A stretch of DNA of 64,000 bases, taken from Natrononativus amylolyticus (lineage in GTDB: Archaea > Halobacteriota > Halobacteria > Halobacteriales > Natrialbaceae). Both the position numbers and the translations under genes were made by a program. Of this stretch, positions 34,259 to 42,498 are shown in pieces. Location of the stretch: positions 868,001-932,000 of the forward strand of contig NZ_CP101458.1 in assembly GCF_024362525.1 (NCBI RefSeq), read 5' to 3'. Every line of letters begins with the position of its first letter. Position 1 is the stretch's first letter. The notes below the pieces were generated by a model that saw nothing but the letters and a program-made list of their open reading frames with translations, had not been told where the DNA came from and did no database searches.

Positions 34259-34861
34259 TCAGTCGGTCGTTCGCCCGGCCCATCGTCGAACCCGCCGGGT
34301 GCTGCCGACGACGAGTTCTCGAGCGACCGGGGCGCCGTCGTAGAGCCAGAGGAGCGTCGCCGCGAGGAGGAGCCCCAGCTGTGCCCACATGTACGTCGAC
34401 GGATCGCCCGCGAGCAGTTCGTGCCAGTACTCGCCGACCATCGCGGCGAACCGGTCGGTGAACCCGACCCGCCGCTCGTCGGCCTGAACGGGCGCGACCG
34501 GCCAGAGGACTCGCTCGAGTGGAAGGTGGCCGGCTTCAGCGTACGCCGGGAGCACGTCGGCCGGGAGGTGCAACAGGTAGCCGACTCCGAACGCGACGCC
34601 GACGCGAGGCCGGCCGAGCAGGCGGGCGCCCGTCCCGACGAGGAGGGCGAGGGGGACCGCGAAGAAAACGGAGTGGCCGAGCGCGTAGCCGCTCTCGAAG
34701 ACGCCGAACTCCCAGGCGAGTGGTTTGTCGATGAGGTCCGGGAGCACCGACGCGAACACGACGACGAGGGCCTCGAGCCCGCCCGGCGACTCCCGGTAGT
34801 AGAGGTGACAGAACAGCGAGTAGGCGAGATAGCCGACGACGGCGTGTTCCCACGGCCACAT
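34259..34861 (-). CDS. YdjM-like membrane-bound metal-dependent hydrolase
   Basis: A 200-residue membrane protein of the LexA-regulated YdjM family type. Conserved His/Asp positions are seen in EHAVVGYLAYS, SVLPDLIDKP, YALGHSVFF and YLLHLPADVLP, which are the expected metal ligands at membrane borders; four to five helices are predicted. The start at 34861 (MWPWEHA) begins at the conserved domain; a longer reading from 34951 is basic and unlike the neighbours. Confidence 0.8.
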   Translation of the reverse strand: MWPWEHAVVGYLAYSLFCHLYYRESPGGLEALVVVFASVLPDLIDKPLAWEFGVFESGYALGHSVFFAVPLALLVGTGARLLGRPRVGVAFGVGYLLHLPADVLPAYAEAGHLPLERVLWPVAPVQADERRVGFTDRFAAMVGEYWHELLAGDPSTYMWAQLGLLLAATLLWLYDGAPVARELVVGSTRRVRRWAGRTTD

Positions 34862-35186
34862 GAACGGCGGGTCGAACGCCGGACGGTTAGTTATCCGACG
34901 CCTGCCTCGCGGCGGCGAGCGTGAAGCACCGATGAGCGGCCACCAGAGCATCTCTCTCGACGGTATTCGGAGTGAAGCACCGGCGTCGGAGTCGGTGGCC
35001 GGTACGAACTGATTACCCGAACCGGCCCGAAGGTAATCACATCGTATCCGTCAGTCGACGCACTGCGTACGTCGGTCGTCGCGTCGCCGACGCCGAGCCG
35101 GGCTGGACGAGAGACGAATGGGACACGAGTCGACGGCGAAAGAGAGGAGAGGGGCGCTACCGGGGTGTCGATCCGCGGACCGCCGA
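34862..35186. other. Gene-free interval
   Basis: This 325-base stretch between two minus-strand genes has readings only in shadow-like Arg/Ser-rich frames. It contains no tRNA-like fold and no obvious repeat. A moderately AT-rich patch at about 35008-35060 may contain the promoter of the downstream YdjM-like gene. Confidence 0.4.
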
Positions 35187-35453
35187 TCAAACGGTCAGCT
35201 CGCCGCGCCGCTGGACGACGGTCACGTCGGCAGCGTCGACCCGTTCGACCTCGAGGAAGTGTGGCATGAAGTTCCGCTTCGCGAAATCTTCGTACTCGGA
35301 GGCGTCGCCGATGGTACACCACAGCTGGACCCGGTCGGGGCCGTGCCACTCGCCGTTCCGGCTGATGCCGAAACAGACCAGTTCCTCCCCGTCGTGTTCG
35401 ATGATGCCACCCTTTCGGACGCCGGGGTCCCCGTGGATGATGAGCCGCTTCAT
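35187..35453 (-). CDS. HAH_0734-like conserved haloarchaeal protein
   Basis: An 88-residue soluble protein. The segments MKRLIIHGDPGVRKGGIIE, FGISRNGEWHGPDRVQLWC and FMPHFLEVERVDAADVTVV match my memory of a protein family conserved throughout haloarchaea and labelled HAH_0734. High conservation suggests a housekeeping role, but none is known. The start at 35453 is preferred because the upstream codons are not conserved-looking. Confidence 0.78.
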   Translation of the reverse strand: MKRLIIHGDPGVRKGGIIEHDGEELVCFGISRNGEWHGPDRVQLWCTIGDASEYEDFAKRNFMPHFLEVERVDAADVTVVQRRGELTV

Positions 35454-35608
35454 GGCCGACGATTCGAACGACGGGGAATTAAGCGCTTCGAAGGGGCTGC
35501 AGACGGACGCGGTCCGTCTCCCCACGGTGGCAGAACAGCCGTGAATAGTGGTCGTTGGTGAGAGCTTAACAGTCTCTTTGCCCGGATTATACGCCCGTTT
35601 TCCGCGTT

Positions 35609-35634
35609 ATCGGTGTAATAAGAAAAACACCGAT
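35609..35634 (+). promoter_or_regulatory. Inverted repeat and AT-rich element before the KaiC-like gene
   Basis: atcggtgt (35609-35616) and acaccgat (35627-35634) form a perfect 8-bp inverted repeat around the 10-base spacer aataagaaaa. It lies 18-43 bases before the kaiC-like ATG at 35652, where the TATA element and transcription start should be. It is a candidate operator or promoter element; the spacer itself is TATA-like. Confidence 0.5.
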
Positions 35635-35651
35635 CGTGGTCGTCCCCCGCG

Positions 35652-37121
35652 ATGACGGATCAACTCGAGCGGATCACGACGGGAACCGCCGGCCTCGACG
35701 AGGTGCTCGACGGCGGACTGATCGCAAACCGGAGCTACCTGGTTCGCGGCGACCCGGGGACGGGAAAGACCATGCTCGGGTTGAACTTCCTGTGTGCCGG
35801 CCTCGAGAACGGCGAGACCTCGCTGTTCGTCAACCTCGAGGAGGCAGAGCGTGACGTCCGCCAGAACGCGGCCGTCGTCGGGATGGATCTCGAGGACGTC
35901 CACTTCCTCGACCTGAGCCCCGACTCGGAGATGTTCGTCGAAAACCAGTCGTACGACATCTTCGAGCCGAGCGAGGTCGAACAGGAGTCGCTGACCGATT
36001 CGATCACCGAGCGGATCGAGTCCGTCGACCCCGACCGGGTGTTCATCGATCCGATGACACGACTCCGGTACATCACCTCCGACGAGTACCAGTTCCGCCA
36101 GCAGGTGATCGCGTTCACGCGATACGTCAAAGATCAGGGGGCGACGGTCCTCTTTACCTCCCAGAACACCGCGTACTCGACGGACGACGACCTGCAGTTT
36201 CTCACTGACGGAACGATCGACCTGCGGAACGATCCGATAGGCCGCCAGCTAACGGTGCCGAAGTTTCGCGGCTCGGACACGCTCGGCGGGGTTCACACGA
36301 TGCGGATCAGAGACGACGGGATCCACGTCTACCCTGAGATCAATCCCGAGAATCACGCCCGGGAGGTCCCCCGTGAGACGCTCTCGGTCGGCGTTCCCGA
36401 ACTCGACGAGCTGTTGTGCGGCGGCATCGACCGCGGCACGATCACCGTCGTCACCGGGCCGACCGGCGTCGGGAAGACGACGACCGGCAGCCAGTTCATG
36501 AAGGAAGCCGCCGGCCGGGGCGAGCGCTCGAGCATCTACATGTTCGAGGAGACCAAACGGATCTTCCTCGAGCGGAGTACGGCGATCAACATCCCCGTCG
36601 AGCAGATGATAGACCAGGGAACGCTCAACGTCACGGAGGTCGGGTCGTTCGAGCTCTCCCCGCAGGAGTTCGCCCAGCGCGTCAAACACGACGTCGAGGA
36701 GAACGACACCTCGGTCGTGATGATCGACGGGATCAACGGCTACCTGCTCTCCCTGCGGGGCGACAGGGACGCGCACATTCGAAAGCTCCACACGCTCTGT
36801 CGGTACCTGCGGAATATGGGCATCACCGTCATCCTCGTCGAGGAGGTCGGCTCGGTCACCGGCGAGTTCGAGGTGACCCAGGCGGACATCAGCTACCTCG
36901 CCGACAACATTATTTTCCTGCGTCATCTCGAGGTACACGGCGAGATGCAGAAGGCGATCGGGGTGTTGAAAAAGCGCACGGGCGACTACGAGCGCACGCT
37001 GCGGGAGTTTTCGATCTCCGAACACGGGCTGAAAGTCGGCGAACCGCTCACCAACCTGCGCAACATCCTCTCCGGACAGCCGAATACGATCAGATCGGCG
37101 GAGGAACGGTCGAATGGCTAA
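35652..37121 (+). CDS. KaiC-like double RecA-fold ATPase
   Basis: A 489-residue protein with two KaiC domains. Walker A motifs are DPGTGKTM (about 34-41) and GPTGVGKTT (about 272-280). Catalytic Glu pairs follow each (VNLEEAE, MFEETK) and Walker B strands are RVFIDPMT and SVVMIDGI. The length is close to the cyanobacterial clock ATPase, but KaiA and KaiB are absent nearby. In haloarchaea such proteins are expressed with diurnal rhythm (family knowledge) and may act in signalling. Its last 8 bases overlap a receiver-domain gene, so the pair is likely a signalling unit. Confidence 0.92.
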   Translation: MTDQLERITTGTAGLDEVLDGGLIANRSYLVRGDPGTGKTMLGLNFLCAGLENGETSLFVNLEEAERDVRQNAAVVGMDLEDVHFLDLSPDSEMFVENQSYDIFEPSEVEQESLTDSITERIESVDPDRVFIDPMTRLRYITSDEYQFRQQVIAFTRYVKDQGATVLFTSQNTAYSTDDDLQFLTDGTIDLRNDPIGRQLTVPKFRGSDTLGGVHTMRIRDDGIHVYPEINPENHAREVPRETLSVGVPELDELLCGGIDRGTITVVTGPTGVGKTTTGSQFMKEAAGRGERSSIYMFEETKRIFLERSTAINIPVEQMIDQGTLNVTEVGSFELSPQEFAQRVKHDVEENDTSVVMIDGINGYLLSLRGDRDAHIRKLHTLCRYLRNMGITVILVEEVGSVTGEFEVTQADISYLADNIIFLRHLEVHGEMQKAIGVLKKRTGDYERTLREFSISEHGLKVGEPLTNLRNILSGQPNTIRSAEERSNG

Positions 37122-37497
37122 CGACGACCCGTCGGACGATCGGACGCTCGCGATCATCCTCGCGATCAGCAAGCGAGAGCGAAACGTCGAGTTACTCGCC
37201 GAGCTGTTAGAGCGTCTGGGGTATCGCGTCCCCGTCGCCACGGACATGGACGAGTTCGACGAACTGCTCGAGACGCGAGACGACGTCGCGCTCGTCGTCC
37301 TCGACATCGACGGCTTCTCGAAGACCGTTCTCGACCGGTGTGCCGAACTTAAAGACCGGGGCGTCCCGGCGCTCGTGTTGACCTCGAACGACACGCCGGC
37401 CGTCCGCGAGAGGGCGATGAGCAAAGGCGCGCGGGCGATCCTCGAGAAACCGGTCGAGAAGGCCGAGATCAGGGCCACGATCGAGGGCGTGTTGTAA
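37114..37497 (+). CDS. Single-domain response regulator (receiver)
   Basis: A 127-residue CheY-like receiver. The phosphoacceptor is D64 (VVLDIDGF), the Thr/Ser switch lies in LVLTSND, and the conserved lysine is K112 (LEKPVEK). The acidic pair usually found after strand 1 is replaced (LAIILAISKRERNVELL has no DD pair), so Mg2+ binding and phosphorylation may be weak or absent. It overlaps the KaiC-like gene by 8 bases, which indicates coupling. Histidine kinase not adjacent. Confidence 0.85.
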   Translation: MANDDPSDDRTLAIILAISKRERNVELLAELLERLGYRVPVATDMDEFDELLETRDDVALVVLDIDGFSKTVLDRCAELKDRGVPALVLTSNDTPAVRERAMSKGARAILEKPVEKAEIRATIEGVL

Positions 37498-37570
37498 CCC
37501 CGAGACCGCGCGACAGCCGCCAGCGGCGTGGCCAGCGGTGTCACGCGCGGTCCACCGACGAACCAAACGG

Positions 37571-37580
37571 GTTTTAAACA
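37571..37580 (+). promoter_or_regulatory. TATA box of the rpl44e operon
   Basis: gttttaaaca sits 31-40 bases before the rpl44e ATG. It is the clearest promoter-like element in the intergenic region and heads a five-gene operon. Confidence 0.6.
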
Positions 37581-37610
37581 GCCGTACCATAGCCCACCTC
37601 AAGAGAACCC

Positions 37611-37892
37611 ATGCAGATGCCACGTCGATTCAACACGTACTGCCCGCACTGTAAGGAACACCACGAGCACGAGGTCGAGAAGGTCCGCTCGGGGCGCTCC
37701 TCGGGCATGAAGTGGGACGCTCGCCGAACCCGTCGAAACAAGAAAGTGATCGGGAACGCCGGTCGCTTCTCGAAGGTCCCCGGCGGCGACAAACCCACGA
37801 AGAAGACCGATCTCAAGTACCGCTGTGGCGAATGCGGCAAGGCCCACCTCCGCGAGGGATGGCGCGCCGGCCGACTCGAGTTCCAGGAGTGA
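37611..37892 (+). CDS. rpl44e: Large-subunit ribosomal protein L44e
   Basis: A 93-residue archaeal/eukaryotic ribosomal protein at the E site of the 50S subunit. [22 protein letters not shown] starts the protein with the first zinc knuckle (CPHC), [15 protein letters not shown] is the conserved basic loop near the tRNA 3' end, and [10 protein letters not shown] gives the second Cys pair. It is the first gene of the operon, with rps27e following 5 bases after its stop. The ATG at 37611 gives the protein two extra N-terminal residues (MQ) before MPRRF. Confidence 0.97.
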   Translation: MQMPRRFNTYCPHCKEHHEHEVEKVRSGRSSGMKWDARRTRRNKKVIGNAGRFSKVPGGDKPTKKTDLKYRCGECGKAHLREGWRAGRLEFQE

Positions 37893-37897
37893 TTCAG

Positions 37898-38071
37898 ATG
37901 GCAGGAAGTTTCTACAACGTCCGCTGCGGTGACTGCGAGAACGAACAGATCGTCTTCGGCAAGGCCTCCACCGAGGTCGCCTGCGCCGTCTGCGGGACGA
38001 CCCTGGCCCGCCCGACCGGCGGAAAGGCCGAAATCGACCACGAGATCACGGAGACCGTCGAAGCACGATGA
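37898..38071 (+). CDS. rps27e: Small-subunit ribosomal protein S27e
   Basis: A 57-residue zinc-ribbon protein: VRCGDCEN (9-12) and ACAVCGTTL (29-32) are the two knuckles; [10 protein letters not shown] is the conserved C-terminal stretch. Its stop overlaps the eIF2-alpha start by 4 bases (ATGA), so translation is coupled. It is the second gene of the conserved archaeal translation operon. Confidence 0.95.
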   Translation: MAGSFYNVRCGDCENEQIVFGKASTEVACAVCGTTLARPTGGKAEIDHEITETVEAR

Positions 38072-38868
38072 AGTACAGCGGCTGGCCCAACACCGGTGAA
38101 CTCGTCGTCGGCAAGATCGACGAAATCGAGGACTTCGGCGTCTTCGTCGACCTCGAGGAGTACCAGGACAAGCGCGGCCTCATCCACATCTCAGAGGTTG
38201 CCAGCGGGTGGATCAAGAACGTCCGCGACCACGTCCGCGAGGGCCAGATCGTCGTCTGTAAGGTGCTCGACGTCGACGAATCCCACGAACAGATCGACCT
38301 CTCGTTGAAGGACGTCAACGACCACCAGCGCTCCGATAAGATCCAGGACTGGAAGAACGAACAGAAGGCCGACAACTGGATGGAGCTGGCCTTCGGCGAG
38401 GAGATCGGCGACGAGGAGTACATCTCGATCGCGAACGAGCTTCTGGGCGCCCACGGCAGCCTCTACGACGGCTTCAAGCAGGCCGCGATCCACGGCGAGG
38501 AGGCCCTCGAGGAGACCGACCTCACAGACGAGGAGCGCGCGGTGATCGTCGAAACCGCCCGCGAGAACGTCTCGGTGCCGTACGTCAACGTCACCGGCTA
38601 CGTCGACCTGGAGAACGCCTCCCCGAGCGGCGTCGACGGCATCCGAAAGGCCCTCGAGGCCGCGGGAGGAAACGGCGACATCCCCGAAGAGGTCGAGCTC
38701 GACGTGACCTACGTCGGCGCACCCGAGTACCGGATCAAGGTCCGCGCGCCGAACTACAAGACCGCCGAGTCCCACCTCGAGTCGAGCGCCGAGCGCGCCA
38801 TCGCCGCGATCGAAGCGGAGGGTGGCTCCGGTGCGTACCACCGCGAGCGACACACCGACGACGAGTAA
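38068..38868 (+). CDS. eif2a: Translation initiation factor aIF2 alpha subunit
   Basis: A 266-residue subunit of the heterotrimer that delivers initiator tRNA-Met to the ribosome. An S1/OB domain fills about 1-85 ([54 protein letters not shown]). A helical middle domain and a C-terminal alpha/beta domain ([18 protein letters not shown]) follow, the latter binding the gamma subunit. The length is normal. Note that the gene for its tRNA ligand (initiator tRNA-Met) lies 4.5 kb upstream. Confidence 0.97.
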   Translation: MKYSGWPNTGELVVGKIDEIEDFGVFVDLEEYQDKRGLIHISEVASGWIKNVRDHVREGQIVVCKVLDVDESHEQIDLSLKDVNDHQRSDKIQDWKNEQKADNWMELAFGEEIGDEEYISIANELLGAHGSLYDGFKQAAIHGEEALEETDLTDEERAVIVETARENVSVPYVNVTGYVDLENASPSGVDGIRKALEAAGGNGDIPEEVELDVTYVGAPEYRIKVRAPNYKTAESHLESSAERAIAAIEAEGGSGAYHRERHTDDE

Positions 38869-38889
38869 CGGGGCTCGAACGACCGACGA

Positions 38890-39069
38890 ATGAAATCGGA
38901 TATCCGGGTCTGTTCGGCGTGGCGCGAAACCCACGAGCGCCCGGTCTATACTCTTTCTGACAGCTGTCCCGACTGCGGAGCCGACGCCGAGAACAGCGCT
39001 CCCGCGCCGCTGAACCCCGAAGACCCCTACGGCGAGTACCGACGCGCTCTTAAGCGTCGCAATCGCTGA
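38890..39069 (+). CDS. nop10: H/ACA ribonucleoprotein subunit Nop10
   Basis: A 59-residue protein of the box H/ACA pseudouridylation complex. The zinc ribbon is partly altered: the first Cys pair (usually CxxC) appears as VCSAW with a single Cys at 8, whereas the second, SCPDCG (26-29), is intact. The conserved C terminus is seen as APAPLNPEDPYGEYRRALK. The gene lies in its standard place between eIF2-alpha and the PAC2 gene. It is too short to be listed by many gene finders. Confidence 0.93.
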   Translation: MKSDIRVCSAWRETHERPVYTLSDSCPDCGADAENSAPAPLNPEDPYGEYRRALKRRNR

Positions 39070-39075
39070 TACGGT

Positions 39076-39846
39076 ATGGACGAACTCGACATCGAGGCGG
39101 TCGCGGAGGCCGACCTCGAGGACCCCGTCTTCGTCGAGGGGCTGCCGGGCGTCGGCCACGTCGGAAAGCTCGCCGCCGATCACATTCTCGAGGAGCTCGC
39201 CGAGGAGAGCACGCTCGTCCGCCGGCTCTACTCCCGGGAGTTCCCGCCGCAGGTGTCCATCGAGGACGGCGTCACCGACCTCACCTGCGCGGAGATCCAC
39301 GCCGTCTCGGTTCCCGACGGCCGCGACCTGCTGGTGTTGACCGGCGACCACCAGGCCCAGACCAACGAGGGCCACTACGTGCTCACCGACGCCTTCCTCG
39401 ACGTCGCCGAGGAGTTCGGCGCCGGCGAGCTGTACGCCTTAGGCGGCGTTCCGACCGGCGAACTCATCGACGAGTACGCCGTCCTCGGCGCGGTCACCCG
39501 CGAGGAGCGGATCGAGCCCCTCGAGGACGTCGGCGTCGAGTTCCGCGAGGACGAACCCGCCGGCGGGATCGTCGGCGTCTCCGGGCTGTTGCTCGGACTG
39601 GGCAAGCGCCGCGGGTTCGAGGGCGCCTGCCTGATGGGCGAGACCAGCGGCTACCTCGTCGACCCGAAGAGCGCCCGCGCCGTCCTCGAGATCCTCGAGG
39701 CGGTCCTCGAGTTCAGCCTCGAGTACGAGTCCCTCGACGAGCGGGCCGACGAGATGGAGGACGTCATCGGCAAGATCCGGGAGATGGAACAACAGCAGCA
39801 GGCGATGGACGTGCCGACGGACGACGACCTTCGGTACATCGGCTGA
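39076..39846 (+). CDS. PAC2-family proteasome assembly chaperone homologue
   Basis: A 256-residue protein with the PAC2/DUF75 pattern: FVEGLPGVGHVGKLAADHI (18-36), TGDHQAQTNEGHYVLTDAF and ELYALGGVPTGEL, followed by GGIVGVSGLLLGLGKRRGFEGACLMGETSGY. It ends in a coiled-coil-like region (about 215-250, including EMEQQQQAMDVPTDDD). It is the last gene of the rpl44e operon, 6 bases after nop10. Archaeal PAC2 relatives (PbaA/PbaB type) are linked with proteasome assembly; this is family knowledge only. Confidence 0.9.
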   Translation: MDELDIEAVAEADLEDPVFVEGLPGVGHVGKLAADHILEELAEESTLVRRLYSREFPPQVSIEDGVTDLTCAEIHAVSVPDGRDLLVLTGDHQAQTNEGHYVLTDAFLDVAEEFGAGELYALGGVPTGELIDEYAVLGAVTREERIEPLEDVGVEFREDEPAGGIVGVSGLLLGLGKRRGFEGACLMGETSGYLVDPKSARAVLEILEAVLEFSLEYESLDERADEMEDVIGKIREMEQQQQAMDVPTDDDLRYIG

Positions 39847-39918
39847 GACTCGCGAACCCGCTCCTCGGAAACCGCGGCCGGCGAACGATTCTTTATTGCT
39901 CACGGCCTAGAACGGCGC

Positions 39919-40518
39919 GTGCCAGAGACCGTCGTCGATGCGATCCCGCCAGCCGTTCTCGCGGGGCTGGCCCTGGGTGCGATCTTCACCGTTTTCGCCG
40001 CGGCGCTGTTTCTCCTCGGCGAGCGGCTGTTCCCCAGCCGGAGCGCCGCGACGACGCGGACGTACTCGAGCGAGGACCGACGGCGCACGGAGATCCGCGA
40101 CTACCTGGGGGAGATCGGCGAGCGCTACGCCGAGGACCACCCGATCGCCGGGACGACGGTGGCGTTCTACCTCCCCGAGCGCGACGTCGCGGTCACGTTC
40201 GACGCCCACGACTTCTTTCGGATCCAGAATACTACCGACACGTACGTCGTCCTCTGTGAACACGAGATGCCGGGGCCGCACCTCGGCGGGCGGCTCCCAT
40301 TCGAGGTGCCCGAACTCGAGTCCGGGCCGACGGACTTCCAGGAGACGATCCGGCTGGCCTACGAGGCGCTCGGTCTGCCGACGACGGCGACGCGAGACGA
40401 GATCAAGTCGGCCTACCGCCGGCAGGTAAAGGAGGTCCATCCGGACCACGGCGGCGACAGGGAGTCCTTCCGACGGGTCCAGGAGGCGTACGTGACGGCC
40501 AAGGAGCACGCCGACTGA
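39919..40518 (+). CDS. Membrane protein with C-terminal J domain
   Basis: A 199-residue protein that starts at GTG. One membrane helix lies near 10-36, a middle domain (about 55-135) has no name I know, and a DnaJ-type J domain closes it (about 142-199), with the essential HPD tripeptide in KEVHPDHGGD. J domains stimulate Hsp70 ATPase, so it should recruit DnaK at the membrane. It converges with the HTH regulator gene. Confidence 0.85.
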   Translation: MPETVVDAIPPAVLAGLALGAIFTVFAAALFLLGERLFPSRSAATTRTYSSEDRRRTEIRDYLGEIGERYAEDHPIAGTTVAFYLPERDVAVTFDAHDFFRIQNTTDTYVVLCEHEMPGPHLGGRLPFEVPELESGPTDFQETIRLAYEALGLPTTATRDEIKSAYRRQVKEVHPDHGGDRESFRRVQEAYVTAKEHAD

Positions 40519-40558
40519 TCGGTCGCAGTCTCCTATTCAGTTCTCGAGTCGACGCGAG

Positions 40559-41338
40559 TCAGCCCTCGAGTACCTCGTAGGCGACATCGCCGTCGCGAAG
40601 GACGTCGGTCACCCGTCCGACGGCGTCGGTCGTCGCGACGACGGTGACCCGGAGGCCGCGTTCGGCGGCGTCGGCGGCGACGTCGCCCGCGGCGAACGTG
40701 GTCGTCGGCTCGACGCCGGCCGCCCGGCAGGCGACGGCCGCCTCGACGCCCGTCGCACAGACGAGATCCGCGCCCGCACAGACGTCCGCGACCGTCCCGT
40801 CGTCGATCGCCCGGCTCCCGCCCGCGCGAACGCTCGGCACCTGCTGGACCGTGACGGTTCCCGGCTCGAGGTCGATCACCCCCTCGAAGCTCGTGACGCC
40901 GACGTCGGTTCCCTCGGCGGCGTCAGTCGTCGCCACGCCGGTGGCCGGCCCCGAGCCGCCGGGGCTGGCGTGGAGTAAGCCGTCTCGCAGGGAGAGCGAG
41001 ACGACGTCGCCCTCCTCGAGATTCGCAGTGGCGATCGCGGCGTCCTCGCCCATCGCCCCGAGGACGTCCTCGGTGACGTGGTCGGCGTAGCGGCGGACGT
41101 CGCCCGTCGCCTGGAACAGCCAGTCGACGCCCTCCTTGGTGACCCGATAGCGCGAGCGCCCCTCCTTCTCGACGAGGCCGTCGTCGATCAGCGACCGGAT
41201 GTACTCGCTGACGGCCTGGCTCGTGACGCCGACTTCCTCGGCGATCTCGCCCTGGCTGACGGCGGGCTGGCGCTCGGCGATCTCGACGAGGATGCGAAAC
41301 CGAGTCGCGGCGCGTTTGTTGTCGAGGACGTCGACCAT
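40559..41338 (-). CDS. HTH transcriptional regulator divergent from artA
   Basis: A 259-residue protein with an N-terminal winged-helix of MarR/Lrp-like type (ATRFRILVEIAERQPAVSQ, EEVGVTSQAVSEYIRSLIDDG, RYRVTKEG; about 10-75) and a C-terminal alpha/beta ligand-like domain (about 90-259) with DLEPGTVTVQQVPSVRAGG. The start at 41338 begins directly before the winged-helix. It is divergently placed from archaeosortase A with 149 bases between the starts, so control of artA or of itself is plausible but unproven. Confidence 0.82.
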   Translation of the reverse strand: MVDVLDNKRAATRFRILVEIAERQPAVSQGEIAEEVGVTSQAVSEYIRSLIDDGLVEKEGRSRYRVTKEGVDWLFQATGDVRRYADHVTEDVLGAMGEDAAIATANLEEGDVVSLSLRDGLLHASPGGSGPATGVATTDAAEGTDVGVTSFEGVIDLEPGTVTVQQVPSVRAGGSRAIDDGTVADVCAGADLVCATGVEAAVACRAAGVEPTTTFAAGDVAADAAERGLRVTVVATTDAVGRVTDVLRDGDVAYEVLEG

Positions 41339-41487
41339 GTCCACCGTGTTCGTGACCCAGGGCAAAAACGCCGCGGTCTCGAGCGCCGAACGCGGCCGCC
41401 GGATCGGGCGATACGCGCGGCCCACTAAAACGGAACACAGGTGAGGCGTCAGGTTGATATCTCGAGAGTCCGTCGGTTTCCCTAGAT

Positions 41488-42498
41488 ATGCCGTCCCCGC
41501 CCTCGCCGTCTCCCGCACCGTCGGGCATCGGTCCCGACCTGCTCGCGGCGAGTCTCGCCCCGGCGATGGCGACCGCCGTCTCGCTGACGGACGCCCTCGC
41601 GTGGGTCGCGATCGGAACGTTCGCGCTCGCCTTCGTCTTCCAGTGGCGAGGAGGGTCCGACACCGCGCGACACGTCGCCGCGGTCGCCTGGGTGCTGTTC
41701 GGCGTCTTCTGGGTCACGATGGTGCCGTACTACTACGGCGAGGCCCGGAGCCCGCTCCAGACGATCCTCGCGCTCGCGGCGCTGCCGCTGTGTCTCTACA
41801 CGGGCTACCTGCTCGCCCGGGGCCGGGAGTCGCTGCTGTTGCTCTCGAAGGCCGTCGCGATCATGGGGCTGATCTACCTCCCCGCGGAGACGATCCCGTT
41901 CGTCCGCCAGTGGCTCATCGAGACGACCGCCGCCCAGACCCACTGGGGGATGGAACGGCTCGGTCACAGCCCCGGCCTGAGCGAGGGGCCCGAGTACGGC
42001 TACATGAGTCGCTTCGACTTCGACCCCGACGAGACCGTCACCGGCCGGACGACCTACATCATCATGGCCTGTACCGGGATCGGGAGCATGGCGATCTTCG
42101 GCGGCCTCACCGCCGCCGTGAAGGCCCCCTTCAGGCGGAAGGCGACCGCGTTCGCCCTCGCGATCGGCGTCATCTGGATCCTCAACTTCTTCCGGAACGT
42201 CTTCATCGGACTGGCCTCGCCGTGGGGCTGGTTCCAGTACGAGCCGCTGATCTACGTCGCCACGGAGTGGATGGGCGCCCCGGCGAACCAGACGTCGTTC
42301 CTCGTCGCCCACAACTTCATCGCCCAGTTCCTCTCGATCTTCGCACTGGTCGGCATCACCTACCTCGTGATCAGGATCCTCCCCGAGGTGCTCGCGGTCT
42401 TAGAGGACGTCCTCTTCGTGCTCACGGGCACCGAGTACGACCTCGAGGCGGCCGTCGGCGCCGAGGTCCGGACCGACGGCGCCGGCGACGAACGATGA
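41488..42498 (+). CDS. artA: Archaeosortase A
   Basis: Membrane cysteine transpeptidase-like enzyme that processes the PGF-CTERM tripartite signal of surface proteins, such as the S-layer glycoprotein, and couples it to lipidation. The 336-residue reading has about eight helices. Putative catalytic residues are C195 (MACTGIGSM), R236 (NFFRNVF) and H275 (LVAHNF). The first 26 residues are Pro/Ser-rich, and the ATG at 41566 (MATAVSLTD) may be the true start, giving 310 residues. The stop overlaps the metallophosphoesterase start by 4 bases, so the two genes form an operon. Confidence 0.93.
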   Translation: MPSPPSPSPAPSGIGPDLLAASLAPAMATAVSLTDALAWVAIGTFALAFVFQWRGGSDTARHVAAVAWVLFGVFWVTMVPYYYGEARSPLQTILALAALPLCLYTGYLLARGRESLLLLSKAVAIMGLIYLPAETIPFVRQWLIETTAAQTHWGMERLGHSPGLSEGPEYGYMSRFDFDPDETVTGRTTYIIMACTGIGSMAIFGGLTAAVKAPFRRKATAFALAIGVIWILNFFRNVFIGLASPWGWFQYEPLIYVATEWMGAPANQTSFLVAHNFIAQFLSIFALVGITYLVIRILPEVLAVLEDVLFVLTGTEYDLEAAVGAEVRTDGAGDER

